64,000 bases of DNA from assembly GCF_002294995.1 (NCBI RefSeq), contig NZ_NSGF01000007.1, positions 213,347 to 277,346 of the forward strand. The letters run 5' to 3'. The position numbers and the translations under genes were made by a program. A model generated the notes under the pieces. That model was not told the origin of the DNA and did no database searches. It saw only the letters and a program-made list of their open reading frames with translations. The DNA is from Mesorhizobium sp. WSM3860. Its GTDB lineage: Bacteria > Pseudomonadota > Alphaproteobacteria > Rhizobiales > Rhizobiaceae. Below are positions 11,700 through 21,672 of this stretch, in pieces; the first letter of the stretch is position 1; every line of letters begins with the position of its first letter.

Positions 11700-12980
11700 C
11701 TAAACCAACTTCAGGCGGTCGAGGCCGAGGACACGGGCAAAGATGCCGAACAGCGCCAGCGTGAAGACGAGAAGGATGAAGGACAGCGCCGCCGCCATCT
11801 CCCAATTCAGTTCGACATTGACGTAGTTGGCGATGAAATTGCTGATCAGCTGATCGCTCGCCCCGCCGATCAGCGCCGGAGTTATGTAATAGCCGAGGCA
11901 CAGGATGAAGGTGAGCATACATCCGGCCATCACGCCCGGGAACACCTGCGGAATGTAGATGCGGCGGAAGGCGGTAAAGGGCCTGGCGCCCAGCGAATAG
12001 GCGGCCTTCATCTGCGACGGCGGGATGGTGCGCATGACGCTGTAGATCGGCAGCAACGTGAACGGCAGCTGGATATGGGTCATGGCGATGATCAGGCCGA
12101 TACGGCTGTACATCAGGTCGAGCCGGTCGCCGGTGACGCCGATAAAAAGCAGGAAATCATTGACCAGCCCGAATTTCTGCAACAGCACCGTCCAGGCTGC
12201 GGTGCGCACCAGGATCGAGGTCCAGAAAGGCAGAAGCACGGCGACGATCAGGATGGCCGCCAGGCCCTTCGGCACGTTGGCGATGAGATAGGCGAGCGGA
12301 AAGCCGAGGATCAGCGTTGCCAGCGTCACCGACGCCGCGACGAAGAAGGTGCGCAGGAACACCTGGATGAAGATCGCCTGTTCCGGCGGCACCCGTTCGA
12401 TGCCGCCATCGGCGTTCCAGCGCAGGTCGAGCGCGCTGAGCAAATAAAACGAAGTGAGGCTGCGTGTGCCGTTCTGGATCGTCGGCCAGGTCGATGGCGC
12501 CGACCAGAACGGCACCGATTTGATGGCCCCGAGCGCGGCCTGGCCGTCGGCGCTTTCGAGCTTGCGCACCGTCTTCAGCACCTGGCTGCGCGCGCCCGGC
12601 AGGCGGGCGTTCAGGCTCTTGGCAAGCTCATAGGCCGTGCCTTTGGCCTGATTGTCCTTGAGGTCCGCCGCGAGTGCAACGAACGCATCGTCGCCCGGCA
12701 GGCCTTGGCCGTTCCAGCCGGTCAGGGCCGCGGTCGTCTTGGGCAAGGCATCCGCGATGGTCGGATCATAGACCGCTCGCGACAGAAGCAGCACGATCGG
12801 AATGCCGAAGCTCAGCGCCAGAAGGACCAGTAGCGGCGCCGCCAGCAGCAGCGAGCGCATCCGGTCGCCGAATTCGGCGCGCCGGAGCGCCGCCGACACG
12901 GATTTGAGATCCGCATCGGCGGCTGACCGGTCGCGGGCCAGCGTCGGCCGGTCGAGTTCGCTGGGCTGGAGCGCCGACAT
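11700..12980 (-). CDS. ABC transporter permease, PotB type, with large insert
   Basis: A 426-residue permease, well above the usual ~290. After the first membrane segment (LLVLLALSFGIPIVLLLSRA, about residues 49-68) comes a soluble stretch of roughly 140 residues rich in Ala, Lys and Asp before the second segment (TFFVAASVTLATLILGF). The EAA-like loop is AAYSLGARPFTAFRRIYIPQ. The long periplasmic loop is a known variant in rhizobial polyamine-type permeases and may contact the binding protein. It partners the permease at 10875-11696. Confidence 0.88.
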   Translation of the reverse strand: MSALQPSELDRPTLARDRSAADADLKSVSAALRRAEFGDRMRSLLLAAPLLVLLALSFGIPIVLLLSRAVYDPTIADALPKTTAALTGWNGQGLPGDDAFVALAADLKDNQAKGTAYELAKSLNARLPGARSQVLKTVRKLESADGQAALGAIKSVPFWSAPSTWPTIQNGTRSLTSFYLLSALDLRWNADGGIERVPPEQAIFIQVFLRTFFVAASVTLATLILGFPLAYLIANVPKGLAAILIVAVLLPFWTSILVRTAAWTVLLQKFGLVNDFLLFIGVTGDRLDLMYSRIGLIIAMTHIQLPFTLLPIYSVMRTIPPSQMKAAYSLGARPFTAFRRIYIPQVFPGVMAGCMLTFILCLGYYITPALIGGASDQLISNFIANYVNVELNWEMAAALSFILLVFTLALFGIFARVLGLDRLKLV

Positions 12981-12988
12981 CCGCCTTC

Positions 12989-14035
12989 CTACTGGGCCAG
13001 CCAGGCGTTGAAGCGCTTGACGAGGTCCTCGCCATAGTCGCCCCAGAACTCGGTATCGGCGACGAGATAGGCGCCGGAGAGATGATCGGGAGCGTTGGGC
13101 AGCTTCGGCAGCGCGTCGGCGGCTACGAAGGACGCCGCGTCGGTGCGCACCGGCCCGTAGGTGATGTAGCTGGCGAGCTTGGCGTTGTTCTTAGGCTCGC
13201 TGATGTAAGCGAGGTACTTGTAGGCAAGCTCCGGATTGCGTGCGCCCTTCGGAATGGCGATCATGTCGTATTCGAGGATCTGGTTGTTCCAGACGATCTT
13301 GAACGGCTTCTTGTCGGTGTCGATTGCGTTCTGGATGCGGCCGTTCCAGGCGGTGGTCATCACCACTTCCTTGGAGGCGAGAAGCTGCGCCGGCTGCGCG
13401 CCGGCATCCCACCAGACGATGTCCTGCTTGATCGTGTCGAGTTTCTTGAAGGCGCGGTCGACGCCTTCCGGCGTTGCCAGCACCTTGTAGACGTCGGCCG
13501 GTGTGACGCCATCGGCCATCAGCGCCCATTCGAGGTTCTGCGCCGGGAACTTGCGCATGGCGCGCTTGCCCGGGAATTTCGTCGTGTCAAAGAGGTCGAG
13601 AACCGAGGTCGGCGCTTCCTTGAGCACGGTCGGGTCATAGGCGAGGATGTCGCCGTAAGCGTCGAGCCCGACACCGCAATCGAGCGCCGAGCCCTCGATG
13701 AACTTGTCCCGCGGCGCGATCTTGGCATAGTCGAGCCGTTCGAGGATGCCCGCGTCGCAGCCCTGCAACACGGTCGCGGTCTCCACCGTCACCAGGTCGA
13801 TCGGCACGTTGCCCGTCTCGACCATGGCTTTGACCTTGCCGAGATCGCCGAGATATTCCTGCTCGAGAATCTTGGCGCCGGTTTCCTTGGCGAAGGGCTC
13901 GAACCAGGCCTTGCGCTGAGCGTCCTGCCAGGCGCCGCCGCTCGCCATGATCGACAGCTCCTCGGCGAAGGCGGCGCCGGTCATGCAGGCCGTGGCGGCC
14001 GCGAGCGCGAGTAAGCGTGTTCTCAACTGTGTCAT
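12989..14035 (-). CDS. Periplasmic binding protein, PotD/spermidine-like
   Basis: A 348-residue binding protein. It opens with a Sec signal peptide (TRLLALAAATACMTGAAFA, cleavage after about residue 24), then the mature start EELSIMASGGAWQDAQRKA, typical of the extracellular solute-binding family 1/8 (polyamine/opine). The ATG at 14035 overlaps the ATPase stop by 4 nt; an in-frame extension to 14098 would bury the signal peptide. It determines the substrate of this transporter, which cannot be named from sequence. Confidence 0.88.
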   Translation of the reverse strand: MTQLRTRLLALAAATACMTGAAFAEELSIMASGGAWQDAQRKAWFEPFAKETGAKILEQEYLGDLGKVKAMVETGNVPIDLVTVETATVLQGCDAGILERLDYAKIAPRDKFIEGSALDCGVGLDAYGDILAYDPTVLKEAPTSVLDLFDTTKFPGKRAMRKFPAQNLEWALMADGVTPADVYKVLATPEGVDRAFKKLDTIKQDIVWWDAGAQPAQLLASKEVVMTTAWNGRIQNAIDTDKKPFKIVWNNQILEYDMIAIPKGARNPELAYKYLAYISEPKNNAKLASYITYGPVRTDAASFVAADALPKLPNAPDHLSGAYLVADTEFWGDYGEDLVKRFNAWLAQ

Positions 14036-15207
14036 TTCGTTCTCCCCTGTTTTGAAGTGGCGCCGCCCGTTCCGGCATCGGCCGGAAAGGCGCGGCAATC
14101 GTTGGGCGCGCAGGAGACCGTCACGGTTTCGCCATTCGCCATCGTTGCTTCGGGACCGACCTTGACGGTCAGCACCTGGTCGTTTGGGAGCCTGGCCAGA
14201 AGGCGCAGATGATCGCCGAGATAGATGCGCCCATCGACGGTCGCCGACAGCGCGTTGCCGACATTGGCGGCGGCCGACAGGCTCAGCCGCTCGGGCCGGA
14301 CGGCGACGTGGCAGGCGCTGCCTTGCGTCACGCCAACCGCCAGCGCGGTGATCTCACCGCCGCCGTTCAACTGGACACGGCATTGCTCCCCCGAAACGCG
14401 GTCGACCACGCCTTCCAGCGTGTTGTTCTCCCCAATGAAGCCCGCCACAAATGAGCTTTGCGGGGTGTTGTAGAGATCGTCAGGCGAGCCGAACTGGGCA
14501 ATGCCGCCCTGATTGAAGACCGCGACGCGGTCGGACATCGTCAGCGCCTCGCTCTGGTCATGTGTGACATAGACGATGGTGACGCCGAGCATCGTGTGGA
14601 TCTGCTTGATCTCGAGCTGCATGTGCTCGCGCAGCTTTTTGTCGAGCGCGCCGAGCGGCTCGTCCATCAGCACCAGGCTCGGCTGGAACACCAGCGCCCG
14701 GGCCAGCGCCACGCGCTGCTGCTGGCCGCCGGAAAGCTGGCTTGGGCGGCGGTCGCCGAATTGCTTCAGCCGCACCATGTCGAGAGCCCGGCCGACGCGG
14801 GCCGCGATGTCGGCCTTGCTCACCTGGCGAACGGAAAGCGGAAAGCCGACATTCTCCTCGACCGTCATATGGGGAAAGAGCGCATAGTTCTGGAACACCA
14901 TGCCGATGTTGCGCTGGTAGGGCGGCAATCGGTCGACCGGCCGACCCTCGAGCGTGATCGTGCCATGCGTCGGTCGTTCGAAGCCGGCGAGCATGTTGAG
15001 CGTCGTGGTCTTGCCGGAACCGGACGGCCCAAGCAGCGTCAGGAACTCGCCGCGCGCGACGGCGAGGTTCATCCGCGTCACCGCGAAGGTCCGCCCGTCA
15101 TAGGATTTCTCGACCTCGGCGAATTCGACGAAGCCTGGCCCGCTCGCCTGCGCGGGACGCGCAGTAGCAGCTCCGTTGGCCGGCGCAACGGCTTGGCTGG
15201 CGCTCAT
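14032..15207 (-). CDS. ABC transporter ATPase, PotA type
   Basis: A 391-residue ATPase with Walker [11 protein letters not shown]-loop [15 protein letters not shown], signature [15 protein letters not shown], Walker [13 protein letters not shown] and the switch histidine in [11 protein letters not shown]-terminal TOBE regulatory domain (about residues 290-380) is typical of spermidine/putrescine and Fe/opine importers. The ATG at 15207 is the family-like start; an extension to 15318 exists. It is the first gene of the operon, facing the MocR regulator. Confidence 0.92.
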   Translation of the reverse strand: MSASQAVAPANGAATARPAQASGPGFVEFAEVEKSYDGRTFAVTRMNLAVARGEFLTLLGPSGSGKTTTLNMLAGFERPTHGTITLEGRPVDRLPPYQRNIGMVFQNYALFPHMTVEENVGFPLSVRQVSKADIAARVGRALDMVRLKQFGDRRPSQLSGGQQQRVALARALVFQPSLVLMDEPLGALDKKLREHMQLEIKQIHTMLGVTIVYVTHDQSEALTMSDRVAVFNQGGIAQFGSPDDLYNTPQSSFVAGFIGENNTLEGVVDRVSGEQCRVQLNGGGEITALAVGVTQGSACHVAVRPERLSLSAAANVGNALSATVDGRIYLGDHLRLLARLPNDQVLTVKVGPEATMANGETVTVSCAPNDCRAFPADAGTGGATSKQGRTK

Positions 15208-15306
15208 CGCGCGCAACCCCGGCTGCCAGCGAGCGATTCGGTAAATGGCTTGCGGCCCATGCCTCGTCCTCCCGGGTACGGCCCGCCGAACTACGCGCTG
15301 TCCGAC

Positions 15307-15322
15307 TTGTATGGTCATACAA
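15307..15322. promoter_or_regulatory. GntR/MocR-type palindromic operator
   Basis: A near-perfect inverted repeat TTGTATGGTCATACAA has 7-bp arms. A further half-site CATACAA stands at about 15413-15419 in the same orientation as the right arm. Both lie in the divergent promoter region between the ABC operon and the MocR gene. They are the best candidates for binding by the regulator at 15493. Confidence 0.6.
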
Positions 15323-15492
15323 TTAGATTAAAGGCGACCATAAATGCGGATAACTTCCCCCGTCAAGCTCAAAAATGCACCATTGTGCGAGAACTTTTTC
15401 CCGAATTGACGTCATACAACTTCTATTGTCGGGATCGTTGTCTTATGCTAGATGCCCGACAAGTGAGACGTCAGCCGCAGTGCGAATCCCCT

Positions 15493-16881
15493 ATGCTCGA
15501 AGATCTTCGCCTCACCGAGGATGAAAGCCCGGTCTATCGCCGTCTTGCCGACGCGATCGCCGAACGCATCGCCGCGGGCACGCTTGCCGTGGGCGACCGG
15601 CTGCCGCCGCAGCGCGAGATCGCCCGCGCCCTGGGCATCAATGTCACGACCGTGACGCGGGCGCTGTCCACCCTGCAGGAGCAAGGCCTGCTCGAGGCGC
15701 GTCCCGGACGCGGCACGACGGTCGCCGCCCGCGACATCGTCGAGCGGCCAGGCTTCGTGTCGGCGCCGAGCGACCAGAGTGGCATCATCGACCTCTCGGT
15801 CAACCGGCCGCCCACTTCAGCCTATCTCGACGCGGTCGCGGCGCTGATGCCGCGCCTTTCCAAGGATCGCCACTACGCCTCGCTGCAGGATTATCATCCG
15901 CCGGAGGGACCGCTTTGGGGCCGCGTCGCGGTCGCCGATTGGTTCAAAACGGTCGCCGGCGATGGCGACCCCGGCCGTGTCGTGCTCGCCGCCGGCGCCC
16001 AGCACGGCCTCGACTGCGTTCTGGGTGCCGTGACCAGGGATGGCGAGGTGATACTTGCCGACGAGGTGACCTATCAGGGCATCAACGCGCTGTGCCGGGT
16101 CCACGGGTTAGACTTGCGCGGCGTTGCCATGGATCGCGGCGGCATGCGTCCGGACGCCTTCGAGGCGGCTTGCGCGCAGCTTCGCCCGCGCGCCGTTTTC
16201 CTGGTGCCGACGCTGCACAATCCGACAACGATCACGCTCAGCGACGAGCGCCGGCGTGAATTGGCGGCGGTGGCGCGGCGCCACAATGTGCTGATCATCG
16301 AGGACGACGTCTACCGGCCGTTGGCCGACGATCCGCCGCCCTCCTTCGCCAACCTCGAGCCGGAGCTGACGGTCCACCTCGGCGCGCTGTCAAAATGCCT
16401 CGCGCCCGGCCTGCGCCTCGGTTTCGTCATCGCCCCGCGCCCGATCGCCGGCCAGGTCGCCGCGGCGCTGCGCATCAACTGCTGGAGTATCAGCCCGTTG
16501 ACGGCACTGATCGGCGCCAAGCTGATCGAGGAAGGCGCAGCCGCCCGTATCATCGACATCCAGAAACAGGAGCTGCGCCAGCGCCAGGCGATCCTGAGCG
16601 AAATTCTCGGCCGCTTCGACATCCAAAGCAACCCAATCTCGACGCATGCCTGGCTGCGCCTGCCGGAACCCTGGCGCGGGGCGGGCTTTGCCCGCACCTG
16701 CCTGGAGCGCGGCGTCGCCGTGCTGCCCGGCGATGCCTTCGCCGTCGGCCGCGAGCCGGTCCAGCACGGCGTGCGCATCAATGTCGGCGCGGCGCGATCC
16801 CAAGAGGACCTGCGCTCGGCGCTCACCACCATGGCCGAGCTGCTCGCCGCCGGCCATCTGCAACTGCCTGGCTTTGTCTAA
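15493..16881 (+). CDS. MocR-type regulator (GntR domain fused to aminotransferase fold)
   Basis: A 462-residue two-domain regulator. A winged-helix GntR domain spans about residues 10-80 (RLPPQREIARALGINVTTVTR), and the rest is a class I aminotransferase fold with the aspartate in IIEDDVY and the PLP-binding lysine in GALSKCLAPGLRLGF near residue 300. Such proteins use PLP as sensor. An upstream in-frame ATG at 15445 is possible; neither start has a clear ribosome site. It probably controls the divergent ABC operon and the flavoprotein gene 4 nt downstream. Confidence 0.88.
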   Translation: MLEDLRLTEDESPVYRRLADAIAERIAAGTLAVGDRLPPQREIARALGINVTTVTRALSTLQEQGLLEARPGRGTTVAARDIVERPGFVSAPSDQSGIIDLSVNRPPTSAYLDAVAALMPRLSKDRHYASLQDYHPPEGPLWGRVAVADWFKTVAGDGDPGRVVLAAGAQHGLDCVLGAVTRDGEVILADEVTYQGINALCRVHGLDLRGVAMDRGGMRPDAFEAACAQLRPRAVFLVPTLHNPTTITLSDERRRELAAVARRHNVLIIEDDVYRPLADDPPPSFANLEPELTVHLGALSKCLAPGLRLGFVIAPRPIAGQVAAALRINCWSISPLTALIGAKLIEEGAAARIIDIQKQELRQRQAILSEILGRFDIQSNPISTHAWLRLPEPWRGAGFARTCLERGVAVLPGDAFAVGREPVQHGVRINVGAARSQEDLRSALTTMAELLAAGHLQLPGFV

Positions 16882-16885
16882 GACC

Positions 16886-18130
16886 ATGGCCTCCGCGCCG
16901 AAATCGGTCGAGATCGCCATTATCGGCGCCGGCGTCGTCGGGCTGGCGACCGCTTTGCGCCTTGCCGGCGAGGGCCGCGAGGTCCTGCTCATCGACCCGA
17001 ACGAGCCCGGCTCGGGCGCTTCGTTCGGCAATGCCGGCACGATCGCCGAATATGCCTGCATGCCGGTCGGCAATCCCGGCGTGCTGCGCGCGTTGCCGAA
17101 GCTGCTGCTCGATCCCGACAGCCCATTCTCGCTGCGCTGGGCAGCGCTTTTCCAGCTCGCGCCATGGCTGATCCGTTTTGTCCGCCAGTCGCTGCCGGCG
17201 GCGACCCGCGCCAATGCACTGGCGCTCGCCGGCCTGCTCGCCGAAGCGCTGCCGGCCTGGGGCGAAACGGTGCAGGAGGCCGGCCTTCAGGATCTGATTC
17301 GCCGCAACGGCTGCCTCTACGTCTATCGCCACGACAGCGATTTTGCCGCCTCCGAGGGTGGACGGGCTTTGCGCGCCGAGCTCGGCGTTCATCAGCAGGT
17401 TCTGACCGCCGAGCAGGTGGCCGCGCTGGAGCCGCGGCTGGCGGCGTTTGAGGCCCAGGGCCTCTATTTCCCGGATTCGATCAATGTCAGCGATCCCAAG
17501 GCGGTGATGGCGCGGCTGGCGGCAGCCGCTGCCGCCAGGGGCGCTCAATTCAAGCGCGCGAGCGTCACCGGCCTCGCAACAGGTGCAGGCGGCGTGCGGC
17601 TGGGCGGCCCGGGCCTCGCCGTCACGGCGCAAAAAGTGGTGATTGCGGCGGGCGCGCGGTCGCGGCCGCTCGCTGCCCAGGCCGGCGACCGGATCCCGCT
17701 AGAGACCGAGCGCGGCTATCATCTCGAGTTTCCGACCACGACACCTTTGCTCAACCGCCCGGTCTGCCCGGTCGATCTCGGTTTCTACATGACGCCGATG
17801 GATGGCAGGCTAAGGGTTGCCGGCACCGTCGAGCTGGGTGGGCTCAAAGCCCCGGCCAATCTGCGCCGGCTGGCGCTGCTCGATCGCGGCGTGCGGCAGT
17901 TCTTCCCCGATCTCGGCCAGCCATCGTCGCAATGGCTGGGCTTCCGGCCGTCGCTGCCGGACTCGCGCCCTGTGATCGGACCCTCGACAAAATCGCCGGA
18001 CGTGATCTACGCCTTCGGCCACGGTCACCTCGGACTCACGCTCGCACCGATTACTGCCCGACTAGTCGCCGACGTGATTCACGGAAAGGACAGCACATTG
18101 CTCTCCGCCTTCAGGTCGGGCCGGTTCTAA
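16886..18130 (+). CDS. FAD-dependent D-amino-acid dehydrogenase-like oxidoreductase
   Basis: A 414-residue DAO-family flavoprotein. The N-terminal FAD motif is IAIIGAGVVGLATALRLA, followed by GSGASFGNAGTIAEYA, typical of DadA-like dehydrogenases. The C-terminal FAD segment is AFGHGHLGLTLAP near residue 378. These enzymes deaminate D-amino acids or opine-like N-substituted amino acids. It lies 4 nt after the MocR regulator and opposite a polyamine/opine-type importer, so an imported amine or opine is a likely substrate. Confidence 0.86.
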   Translation: MASAPKSVEIAIIGAGVVGLATALRLAGEGREVLLIDPNEPGSGASFGNAGTIAEYACMPVGNPGVLRALPKLLLDPDSPFSLRWAALFQLAPWLIRFVRQSLPAATRANALALAGLLAEALPAWGETVQEAGLQDLIRRNGCLYVYRHDSDFAASEGGRALRAELGVHQQVLTAEQVAALEPRLAAFEAQGLYFPDSINVSDPKAVMARLAAAAAARGAQFKRASVTGLATGAGGVRLGGPGLAVTAQKVVIAAGARSRPLAAQAGDRIPLETERGYHLEFPTTTPLLNRPVCPVDLGFYMTPMDGRLRVAGTVELGGLKAPANLRRLALLDRGVRQFFPDLGQPSSQWLGFRPSLPDSRPVIGPSTKSPDVIYAFGHGHLGLTLAPITARLVADVIHGKDSTLLSAFRSGRF

Positions 18131-18248
18131 ACAGGCGAATCCCGCGATTCATCGTTTCCGTATTTGGCCGGCGTGGGCGATTTACGAGATACAGGGGTTG
18201 GCCGCTATTGAGTCGCGGTCGAGGTTGCTTCTCTCTCGCTGTTCGGCA

Positions 18249-18767
18249 CTAGACGTTCCGGCGGCGGGCGGAAACTCGCCCCGGACCGTCGCTCTCTATC
18301 GGTCGCGTTGCGGTCAGGCCGGCTTCGATGGATCTGAGAAGCTCAAGCGCGGCATTGAGATTGCGTGTGTGGCCGCCGGCGGCCTCGGATACGGCAGTTG
18401 CCCACTCCTTGCGCACCAGCGCGTAATTGTGGGCTCCCCGCCGGGTGCGATGGACGCTGACGCCCCGGCGATCGTGCGGGTCGACATGGCGCTCGATCAG
18501 CCCCTTGCCTTCCAGGTCGCGCAGCACGGTGGAAACGTTGGTGCGCTGCAGCCCGGTCGCCGTCGCGATCTGGCTGGGGGTTGCGGAAGCGTGCGCAACC
18601 AGGTGGCGCATCACCATGCCCTCCGATTGCGACAGCGACAGCGCTTTCTCGTCCCGGTATCCGCGAAACTGAATCTCACGGGCAATGATGAGGATCAGAT
18701 CGGCCAGGTCCGCCCAGCGAACAGCCGGGGGAGCTTTGCGTGCGGACGATTCCGAGTCGGTTTCCAT
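18249..18767 (-). CDS. MarR-family regulator
   Basis: A 172-residue regulator. The winged helix is seen in LSQSEGMVMRHLVAHASATPSQIATATGLQ, split here as the recognition-helix part ATGLQRTNVSTVLRDLEGKG and the wing DPHDRRGVSVHRT. It is divergent from the DHA2 efflux gene at 18861 with an inverted repeat between them, the usual local arrangement in which MarR represses the pump until a small molecule binds. Confidence 0.88.
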   Translation of the reverse strand: METDSESSARKAPPAVRWADLADLILIIAREIQFRGYRDEKALSLSQSEGMVMRHLVAHASATPSQIATATGLQRTNVSTVLRDLEGKGLIERHVDPHDRRGVSVHRTRRGAHNYALVRKEWATAVSEAAGGHTRNLNAALELLRSIEAGLTATRPIESDGPGRVSARRRNV

Positions 18768-18796
18768 AGGGGTGCAGTTTACAGACTTCGAACGTC

Positions 18797-18829
18797 TATG
18801 TATATGAGCATAATCATTATAAATACATA
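18797..18829. promoter_or_regulatory. Inverted repeat in marR/efflux promoter region
   Basis: TATGTAT at 18797-18803 and ATACATA at 18823-18829 form 7-bp arms around a 19-bp AT-rich spacer. The position between the divergent MarR gene and pump gene suggests an operator or two overlapping half-sites. The region is AT-rich, so a chance match cannot be excluded. Confidence 0.45.
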
Positions 18830-18860
18830 ACTATGTTGCGATACACATCTGGAGGTTCGG

Positions 18861-20330
18861 ATGACCAACTCGACAACCGCCGCCGGGCAAGCTTGGCACA
18901 CACCTCGTTCCATGGCCCGCGCCGGCGGACTGCACGGGATTGGCGTATACGTGCTGCTCGCCGGCGCCTTTCTGCCGATCGCCGACTTTTTCATCGTCAA
19001 CGTGGCACTGCCGACCATCGCCACCTCGCTGCAGGCGACGCCGGCCGCACTTGAGCTGGTGGTCTCCGTCTATGGTGTAGCTTACGCCGCCATGCTCGTT
19101 CTCGGCGGCAGGCTGGGCGATCGTTTTGGACGGCATAGCCTGTTTTTGGTCGGGCTCTTCGGGTTTATCCTCGCGTCTCTCGCCTGTGGTCTGGCACCCA
19201 CCATCGATCTCCTTGTCGCCGCCCGCCTGGTCCAGGGCGCAATGGCGGCGATGCTCGTTCCGCAGGTGCTTGCCACGTTCCAAGCCACCCTGGAAGGCGA
19301 ACGCAAGACCCGGGCCATCGCGCTTTATGGCGCGACGTCGGGCATCGCCGCGGTTGTCGGCCAACTCGCCGGCGGACTGCTGGTCAGCGCTAATCTGTTC
19401 GGCACGTCCTGGCGGCCGATCTTCCTGATCAACATCCCGCTCGGCATCGTCGTGTTCTTCGCCTCGCGGGCGGTCGTGCCAGCCAACCGCTCGCCGCACC
19501 CCGCCGGCATCGACGTCGCCGGCACTGTACTTTTCGCCGCCACGCTGACGGCTCTGCTGGTGCCGCTGACCGAAGGCCACTCGCTCGGCTGGCCGGCATG
19601 GACGTGGACAATGCTGGCTGCAGCCGTCTTGCTTGCCGTCGCGACGGCGATCGTCGAAAGGGCTGCCGAGGCGCGCGGCGAGGTGCCGTTGCTGCCGCCG
19701 TCGCTGCTCAAGCTGCCCTCGATGTCGCGCGGCCTGGCCATGATCACGCTGTTCAGCGTCGGCTTCGGCGCCTTCATGTTCGTTTTCGCGCTCACCGTCC
19801 AGAACGGACTCGGCGCCAACCCACTCGAAAGCGGCCTCGCCATCCTGCCGATGGCGGCGATGTTCTTCATCGGTTCAGTGGTCAGCCCGCGCATCATCGG
19901 CCGCTTCGGCCGTGGGGCGCTCGCGGCCGGCGGTCTCCTGCAGGCGCTTGGACTGGTCGCGTTGATCGCAATCACCGTGTCCAGTTGGCCAAGGGTGAGC
20001 CTCATCGAATTTGCTGTGCCGCTGGTCGTGATCGGGGCCGGACAATCGATGTTGTTTTCGGGCTTGTTCCGAGCCGTGCTTGCCGATGTCCCCAAGCATC
20101 TGGCGGGCGTCGGCAGCGGCGTTCTCATCACCCTACAGCAGTCGGGTCTGGCGCTCGGGGTCGCAACCCTGGGAACGCTCTACTTGGCACTGGAGCCGGC
20201 AAGCATTTCGCACGCCTTCGGCACGGTCATCGCATGTCAGTTCGCAATTGTCGTCATGCTGGTTCTGTGCACCGGGCTGCTGCCGCGGTTCAACAAAGAT
20301 CAGGTCAACGCCCAGCCGGTGGAAATGTAA
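18861..20330 (+). CDS. DHA2-type MFS multidrug efflux transporter
   Basis: A 489-residue membrane protein with 13-14 hydrophobic segments. FIVNVALPTIATSLQATP in TM1 and the loop LGGRLGDRFGRHSLF are hallmarks of the 14-TM DHA2 drug:H+ antiporters. The central part FALTVQNGLGANPLESGLA fits too. It follows a MarR-type regulator, which points to inducible efflux of a toxic compound. The ATG at 18861 has TGGAGG at a good distance. Confidence 0.9.
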   Translation: MTNSTTAAGQAWHTPRSMARAGGLHGIGVYVLLAGAFLPIADFFIVNVALPTIATSLQATPAALELVVSVYGVAYAAMLVLGGRLGDRFGRHSLFLVGLFGFILASLACGLAPTIDLLVAARLVQGAMAAMLVPQVLATFQATLEGERKTRAIALYGATSGIAAVVGQLAGGLLVSANLFGTSWRPIFLINIPLGIVVFFASRAVVPANRSPHPAGIDVAGTVLFAATLTALLVPLTEGHSLGWPAWTWTMLAAAVLLAVATAIVERAAEARGEVPLLPPSLLKLPSMSRGLAMITLFSVGFGAFMFVFALTVQNGLGANPLESGLAILPMAAMFFIGSVVSPRIIGRFGRGALAAGGLLQALGLVALIAITVSSWPRVSLIEFAVPLVVIGAGQSMLFSGLFRAVLADVPKHLAGVGSGVLITLQQSGLALGVATLGTLYLALEPASISHAFGTVIACQFAIVVMLVLCTGLLPRFNKDQVNAQPVEM

Positions 20331-20603
20331 TTTCTCCCAATGCCGGAACAGCTTGGGAATCACGGATCTGAGCCGGCGAACTGAAGGAACAGGCGATAAC
20401 GAGCTTTAGGTGGGTGATGATCATCCGCGCAGTCGTTATTCAACCGGGTGATGATGCTGACGTCGAACTCTGAATTGGACGGCGTAACCCATCTCGGTAA
20501 CGCTATGCACGCAAACCGGCCTCGGCGCAAATGTTTCTCTGCGACGAGAACGAGCGGACGGACGCGGGCCGAGGCCTCGACGAAAAGCACATGGAGCTCT
20601 GGG

Positions 20604-21635
20604 ATGGACGCCCCCCGCAAGATTCTCGATCACTTGTTCGACGGCACCGGAGGTGCCGAGCCCCGGCTGACCAGCGGCGACACCGTCAATCCCAGCCGCC
20701 GCGCATTTTTGGCCGCCGGCTGCTTTTGTCTGGCCTGCGGCCTGGCGACGCCGTTGTTCGCGGGCGCACCCATGGCCAAAAGCCAGGCGCCTGGGTTCCA
20801 TCGTTTGACGCTCGGCGATTTTGAGGTAACGGCGCTGTCCGATGGCAGCAATATGCTCCCCGCGACGAAGTTGCTGCAGGGCGACCCGGCGCGGATCGAG
20901 GAAGCACTCAAACGCAACTACCTCGCCGATGTCGTCGAGACGTCGCACAATTCCTTTCTCGTCAATACCGGAGCCAGGCTGGTGCTGATCGATGCTGGTG
21001 CCGGCTCCCTGTTAGGGCCAGGCACCGGCCACCTGCTAAGCAATCTCAGCGCATCAGGCTATCGGCCGGAGCAGATCGACGAGATCTATCTCACGCATCT
21101 GCACACCGACCACGTCGGCGGTCTCATGGTCGACGGCCAGAGAGCCTTTCCCAACGCGATCGTGCGCGTCGAAAAGCGCGACACCGACTACTGGCTGAGC
21201 GAGGCAAACATGCACGCGGCTCCCGTTGAAGCGAAGCGGTTTTTTCAGGCCGCCATGGCATCGATCGGGCCATATCTGCAAGCCGGCAAGCTCGCCGTTT
21301 TCGATGGCAACACCGATCTCGTGCCTGGCGTGCGCGCACAAACCGCCTATGGCCACACACCCGGACATACAATGTATGTGGTCGAGAGCAAGGGCGAGAA
21401 GATCGTCCTGTGGGGCGACGTCGTGCATGTCGCCGCGGTACAATTCAAGGACCCTTCCGTCACGATCCAGTATGACGCCGACGCATCAGAAGCCGAGCGC
21501 GTGCACGAGCGCGCCTTCGCCGACGCGGCCGACAGCGGCTATATCGTAGGCGGCGCCCACATATCGTTTCCTGGGCTCGGCCGTGTCCGGCGCGACGCCG
21601 TGAACCTCTACTCATATGTGCCCCTGAACGGTTAG
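20604..21635 (+). CDS. Tat-exported metallo-beta-lactamase-fold hydrolase
   Basis: A 343-residue protein. Near residue 32 a twin-arginine stretch NPSRRAFLAAG precedes a hydrophobic segment (CFCLACGLATPLFAG), suggesting Tat export. The metallo-beta-lactamase zinc motif is THLHTDHVGG (about residue 168), with GHTPGHTMY and a later GGAHISFPG supplying further ligands. I chose the ATG at 20604 (GGAGCTCTGGG upstream), which puts the Tat motif about 32 residues in; extensions to 20448 look non-coding. The substrate is unknown; lactones or phosphonates are typical of the family. Confidence 0.82.
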   Translation: MDAPRKILDHLFDGTGGAEPRLTSGDTVNPSRRAFLAAGCFCLACGLATPLFAGAPMAKSQAPGFHRLTLGDFEVTALSDGSNMLPATKLLQGDPARIEEALKRNYLADVVETSHNSFLVNTGARLVLIDAGAGSLLGPGTGHLLSNLSASGYRPEQIDEIYLTHLHTDHVGGLMVDGQRAFPNAIVRVEKRDTDYWLSEANMHAAPVEAKRFFQAAMASIGPYLQAGKLAVFDGNTDLVPGVRAQTAYGHTPGHTMYVVESKGEKIVLWGDVVHVAAVQFKDPSVTIQYDADASEAERVHERAFADAADSGYIVGGAHISFPGLGRVRRDAVNLYSYVPLNG

Positions 21636-21672
21636 AACGGGTGCCGGGGGCGAAGCCGGATCCATCTGCGCC

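Noticed and set aside
14458..15492. Long in-frame 5' extension of the MocR gene
   Set aside because: It is antisense to the ABC ATPase gene, and the recognisable protein begins only at 15493 (or 15445).
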